Origin: Fistulifera solaris
Taxonomy: Eukaryota > Bacillariophyta > Bacillariophyceae > Naviculales > Stauroneidaceae
Length of the DNA: 64,000 nucleotides
Reading direction: 5' to 3'
NCBI GenBank assembly: GCA_030295235.1
Contig: AP026128.1
Span: 930,001-994,000 of the forward strand
In this document: positions 62,937-64,000 of the stretch, piece by piece
Layout of the letters: each line of letters starts with the position of its first letter
How positions within the stretch are numbered: the first letter of the stretch is position 1
Translations under genes and position numbers: made by a program
Notes under the pieces: model-generated
Databases searched by the model: none
What the model saw: only the letters and a program-made list of their open reading frames with translations
What the model was told of the DNA's origin: nothing

Positions 62937-64000
62937 ATGACACGGAAAGATTTGCCGTCATCCTGTCCCGAAACGCTCTCAACGTCTCCAGCCAAATTTG
63001 ATCTCCCAATATACTGGGATGGCCTGGCCAAATCGGCGTACGGTTCAACGTACGCCTTTTTACCGGATTTTACGGAACATCCGAAACCAAAACGACGACC
63101 GACGGTGCAAGTTTCAAAACCAGAATTGTCGAATTCGAATCAAGAGGACGATGTCACGTTCTTTCACGACTTTGTTGCAGGAGGTGTAGCGGGATGCGCT
63201 TCTGTCATTGTGGGTCACCCTTTTGATTCCATGAAAGTACGACAACAAACGAATGCTACGGGAACAGCGTCGTTACGTTCGCTCTTTCGGGGCATGTCGG
63301 CTCCGTTGAGTGCAGCTACGGCGATCAATGCCGTCGTCTTTGGGAGTTACGGGGGAGCCAGTCGCTTCTATGACGAATACATTCAGGCTCCTCAAGAAAC
63401 GGATTTGAATCATGATCCCTGGCAAAAAAGTTGGGTATGTGGTAGTTTCGCTGGTATGGTACAATGTGTCATCATCGCACCGATGGAGCATGTCAAACTA
63501 AGAGTTCAAACGTCCGCCGAGTTGAAAGGTTCACGGCAAGCCGTTTCGCTCATTGTCAAAAACTATGGAGTACCAAAGTTGTTTCAAGGGTGGTGGAGTA
63601 CGTTTCTGCGCGAAGTGCCGGCATTCGGTCTTTATTTTGCCTCCTATGACTATATGAAAGACGCTTGCTTGACCTATTTGTCCGGAGGCGACAGCAGTGC
63701 CGAAGCCGCTGCTCAAATGAATTCCAGTCACGCTTGGCTAGCTTCCGCCATGGCCGGTGGCTCTGCGGGATGTCTCACGTGGGGCTTTGTTTACCCAATC
63801 GACGTGATAAAGGTACGTTTGTGTCGAGAATGCTGTTTGCCTACTGTATATTGACTTCGAGAGAACGTTTTGACTAACACTTTATTTGTTTCTCTCGCTC
63901 TTTTCGCACAGACTCATATTCAGATTGCACCTCTTGACAAACCTGCACCACGAATCTTGACGACGGCGCAAAAGATCATTCAAACAGCTGGATACCGAGC
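62937..64000 (+). CDS. Mitochondrial carrier family protein (truncated by window end)
   Basis: Exon 1 (62937-63812), an intron with GTACG and CAG ends (63813-63911), then exon 2 running off the window. Three carrier repeats are visible: DFVAGGVAGCASVIVGHPFD then SMKVRQQ; VCGSFAGMVQCVIIAPMEHV then KLRVQ; AGGSAGCLTWGFVYPIDVIK then, across the splice, THIQIAP. These are the Px(D/E)xx(K/R)x(R/Q) signatures, with GGWWSTFLREVPAFGLYF-like even helices between. The first 75 residues are an unusual hydrophilic extension. Inner-membrane exchange of a carboxylate, amino acid or acyl-carnitine is possible. The carnitine/ornithine subgroup resembles it most, but the substrate is not assigned. Confidence 0.9.

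Noticed and set aside
1-64000. tRNA, rRNA or other housekeeping RNA genes
   Set aside because: I scanned intergenic regions by eye for T-arm and A-box/B-box text and found none convincing; a tRNAscan run would be decisive.
1-64000. A biosynthetic or defence gene cluster
   Set aside because: Neighbouring genes belong to unrelated pathways and point in mixed directions.

Overview
This window looks like nuclear chromosomal DNA of a diatom, most likely a raphid pennate resembling Phaeodactylum; the species is not proven from sequence. The signs are a fucoxanthin-type light-harvesting protein, plastid presequences with a signal peptide ending in AF, a DGAT1 with an N-terminal PH domain, secreted proteins with PSxxPS spacers, dense genes on both strands and short GT-AG introns (mostly 65-155 bases). 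I support about 39 protein genes and no tRNA or rRNA.

Layout. 0-9.4 kb: a predicted rhodopsin-like histidine kinase with receiver and HPt domains, a plastid thioredoxin-like protein, a methyltransferase, a small membrane protein and a light-harvesting protein with a Lys/Ala/Pro-rich extension. 10.6-21.2 kb: a p24 cargo receptor, cullin-3 and PARN (divergent), a TPR protein and an RNase Z-like metallohydrolase. 22-28.3 kb: a HAD hydrolase, a hidden twin-CX9C (COX23/CHCHD7-like) gene, a DUF1499-like plastid protein, a secreted glycosyltransferase-like protein, a palindromic satellite and a mitochondrial dehydrogenase kinase. 28.8-41.6 kb: a plastid PDZ protein, a membrane protein, selenoprotein T with in-frame UGA and a candidate SECIS, an anoctamin, a RING/RanBP2-zinc-finger protein and the SKI2 helicase. 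41.6-49.4 kb: a P-loop kinase-like protein, a CS-like protein, a secreted WGDGW protein, a zinc-finger/Tudor-like/MYB protein, a MITE, a GGCT-like protein and a MAPEG protein. 50.1-64 kb: a GH5 glucanase with two carbohydrate-binding modules, PH-DGAT1, a type II glycosyltransferase, a second p24, an amino-acid transporter, a membrane phosphoglycerate-mutase-like protein and a mitochondrial carrier cut by the window edge.

These are mostly independent genes, not one pathway. Loose themes are RNA decay (PARN, SKI2), ubiquitin ligation (cullin-3, RING), early secretory transport (two p24 proteins) and plastid proteins.

Two features cut across the annotation. First, about 21 single-base length errors (about 16 short, 5 long), nearly all in or beside short base runs, break otherwise conserved genes; I read these as assembly errors and give corrected gene models without writing sequences. 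Second, the intergenic DNA carries several palindromic repeat families: TCCAGA(N)TCTGGA clusters in three 3'-to-5' spacers, a dispersed CACGACTG-N5-CAGTCGTG element, a 354-bp MITE, and short TACGGAGTA-ended elements.
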